A DNA stretch of 64,000 nt from CAVQBJ01 sp963819075 (GTDB lineage Bacteria; Actinomycetota; Thermoleophilia; Solirubrobacterales; Solirubrobacteraceae), in the NCBI GenBank assembly GCA_963819075.1, contig CAWFUP010000001.1, forward strand, positions 558,001-622,000, given 5' to 3'. This document shows positions 63,130 to 64,000 of the stretch, one piece after another (the stretch's first letter is position 1; every line of letters begins with the position of its first letter). The notes beneath the pieces were generated by a model. The model did not search any database, was not told where the DNA came from, and saw only the letters and a list, made by a program, of their open reading frames with translations. Made by a program: the position numbers and the translations under genes.

Positions 63130-63606
63130 ATGAAGAGACGCAGGCACACGCCGGAGCAGGTCATCCGCAAGCTGCGGGAGGCTGAGCGGCTGATCGGTGA
63201 GGGCAAAGACGATTTCGGAGGCGGCGAAGGAGCTGGGGATCTCAGGGCAGACCTATCGCCGGTGGCGCAACCAGTGTGGGGGCATAAAGGCCGATGGCGC
63301 CAAGCGGCTGAAGGAGCTCGAGCGAGAGAACGCGACGCTGAAGCGGATCGTGGCCGACAAGGAGCTCGAGGTCGTGGCGCTGAAGGAGATCGGGAAGGGA
63401 ACTGGCAGGCCCAGCCGGTCGGCGCGGGGCGGTCGCGATGCTTCGTGACCGTCTCGGTGGCAGCGAGCGCTGGGCATGCCGGGTGGTCGGTCAGCATCGC
63501 CCGACGCAGCGTCACGAGCCCAAGACGGCTGGGATGATGCGGTGTTGCGCGCCGTGTTGCGCAAGTTCTCGGGGGAGCGCCCGCGGTGGGGGAGGTCCAC
63601 AGAACG
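63130..63606 (+). pseudogene. IS3-family orfA/orfB relic
   Basis: OrfA reads MKRRRHTPEQVIRKLREAER, then after a frameshift TISEAAKELGISGQTYRRWR and a leucine-zipper (KELERENATLKRIVADKELE). OrfB begins MLRDRLGGSERWACRVVGQH and is cut at about 63600 next to the HAD gene. Truncated and frameshifted. Confidence 0.6.
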
Positions 63607-64000
63607 TTATGCACCGAGTAGCAAGTCGACTGCGTCGGCAAGGTCTTTAGCGTCCCTGCCTAGCAGGATGGTCCGCATCCCAAGACGCTGTCCGGCCTTC
63701 ACGTCGGTCGTGGCGTCGCCTACCATGACTGACCGATCGAACTCTATCCATGGCCACGTGTCCTTGGCCTCTTGAAACATGCCCACTCCCGGTTTGCGGC
63801 ACCCGCATTCCCCGCGGTCGTGTGGACAATGGAAGATTGCGTCGATCCGCGCGCCCGCCTCGAGTGCGAGCTGCCGTGCCAGCTCGCGGTGCACTTCGGA
63901 GAGGTCCCGATGCGTCATTCTTCCAAGGGCGATGCCTCGCTGATTGGTCACTACGACGACATCAATCGCGGCATCGTTCAAGCGCCGAACCGCCTCTGCT
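63607..64000 (-). CDS. HAD phosphatase, GmhB-like (5' end beyond window)
   Basis: The visible 130 residues include VVVVTNQRGIALGRMT, the zinc-type Cys/His cluster FHCPHDRGECGCRKP, and MVGDATTDVKAGQRLGM, as in D-glycero-D-manno-heptose-1,7-bisphosphate 7-phosphatase (HAD-IIIA). The first Asp motif lies off the right edge. GmhB makes heptose precursors for surface glycans, fitting the locus. The start lies beyond 64000. Confidence 0.8.
   Translation of the reverse strand, partial: AEAVRRLNDAAIDVVVVTNQRGIALGRMTHRDLSEVHRELARQLALEAGARIDAIFHCPHDRGECGCRKPGVGMFQEAKDTWPWIEFDRSVMVGDATTDVKAGQRLGMRTILLGRDAKDLADAVDLLLGA

Noticed and set aside
1..64000. CRISPR array, phage or defence island
   Set aside because: No regularly spaced repeats, Cas proteins, phage structural genes or recognised defence enzymes were found apart from the small toxin-antitoxin-like pairs.

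Overview
The window is GC-rich chromosomal DNA that reads like a soil actinomycete, most probably class Thermoleophilia (Solirubrobacterales-like). That placement is inference from GC content, ATGA-coupled genes, very large secreted proteins with Ser/Thr-rich linkers and the gene families present. No rRNA or complete tRNA was seen, so it is not a marker-based assignment.

Left part (1-14.8 kb): an unidentified gene cut by the window edge and an APC-superfamily permease share a similar sequence element just upstream of their starts (candidate cis-regulatory RNA). A VapBC toxin-antitoxin pair and the 3' end of a tRNA gene follow. Next come two giant overlapping secreted-protein genes on the minus strand: a repeat-rich surface protein and a sedolisin (S53) protease with Ig-like and beta-propeller regions.

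Sulfur region (15-27.5 kb): sulfide:quinone oxidoreductase (three catalytic-type Cys), a DUF2892-like membrane protein, an MMPL transporter, a methyltransferase and two rhodaneses form one tight plus-strand run. After it come OsmC, Lgt (minus), a GntR regulator, a ClC channel/antiporter, a second SQR-like flavoprotein coupled to TusE/DsrC and DsrE proteins, and an ArsR repressor with a visible operator. Together they look like a module for sulfide/persulfide oxidation and sulfur relay. Several genes here carry single-base frameshifts, from sequencing error or decay.

Middle (27.5-41.3 kb): a TetR regulator with twin palindromic operators, an RCC1-repeat secreted protein, a two-gene DUF2283-type pair, two secreted clan-A glycosidase-like proteins, a methyltransferase, an LPG-synthase/UPF0104-type membrane protein, an O-antigen ligase-like protein with TPRs and a nucleotidyltransferase. 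This begins an exopolysaccharide/glycan locus.

Glycan locus and mobile island (41.9-64 kb): three GT4 and one GT2 glycosyltransferases precede an approximately 9.6 kb pile of nested mobile elements. These are an ISL3 element split by a serine-recombinase element, IS110 relics, and an IS256-type element split by a three-tyrosine-recombinase (RIT) element with 84-bp inverted repeats. The glycan locus then resumes with a Wzz/BY-kinase, a flippase, a polysaccharide pyruvyl transferase-like protein and a Wzy-like polymerase. It ends in IS256 and IS3 relics and a GmhB-like HAD phosphatase running off the window.
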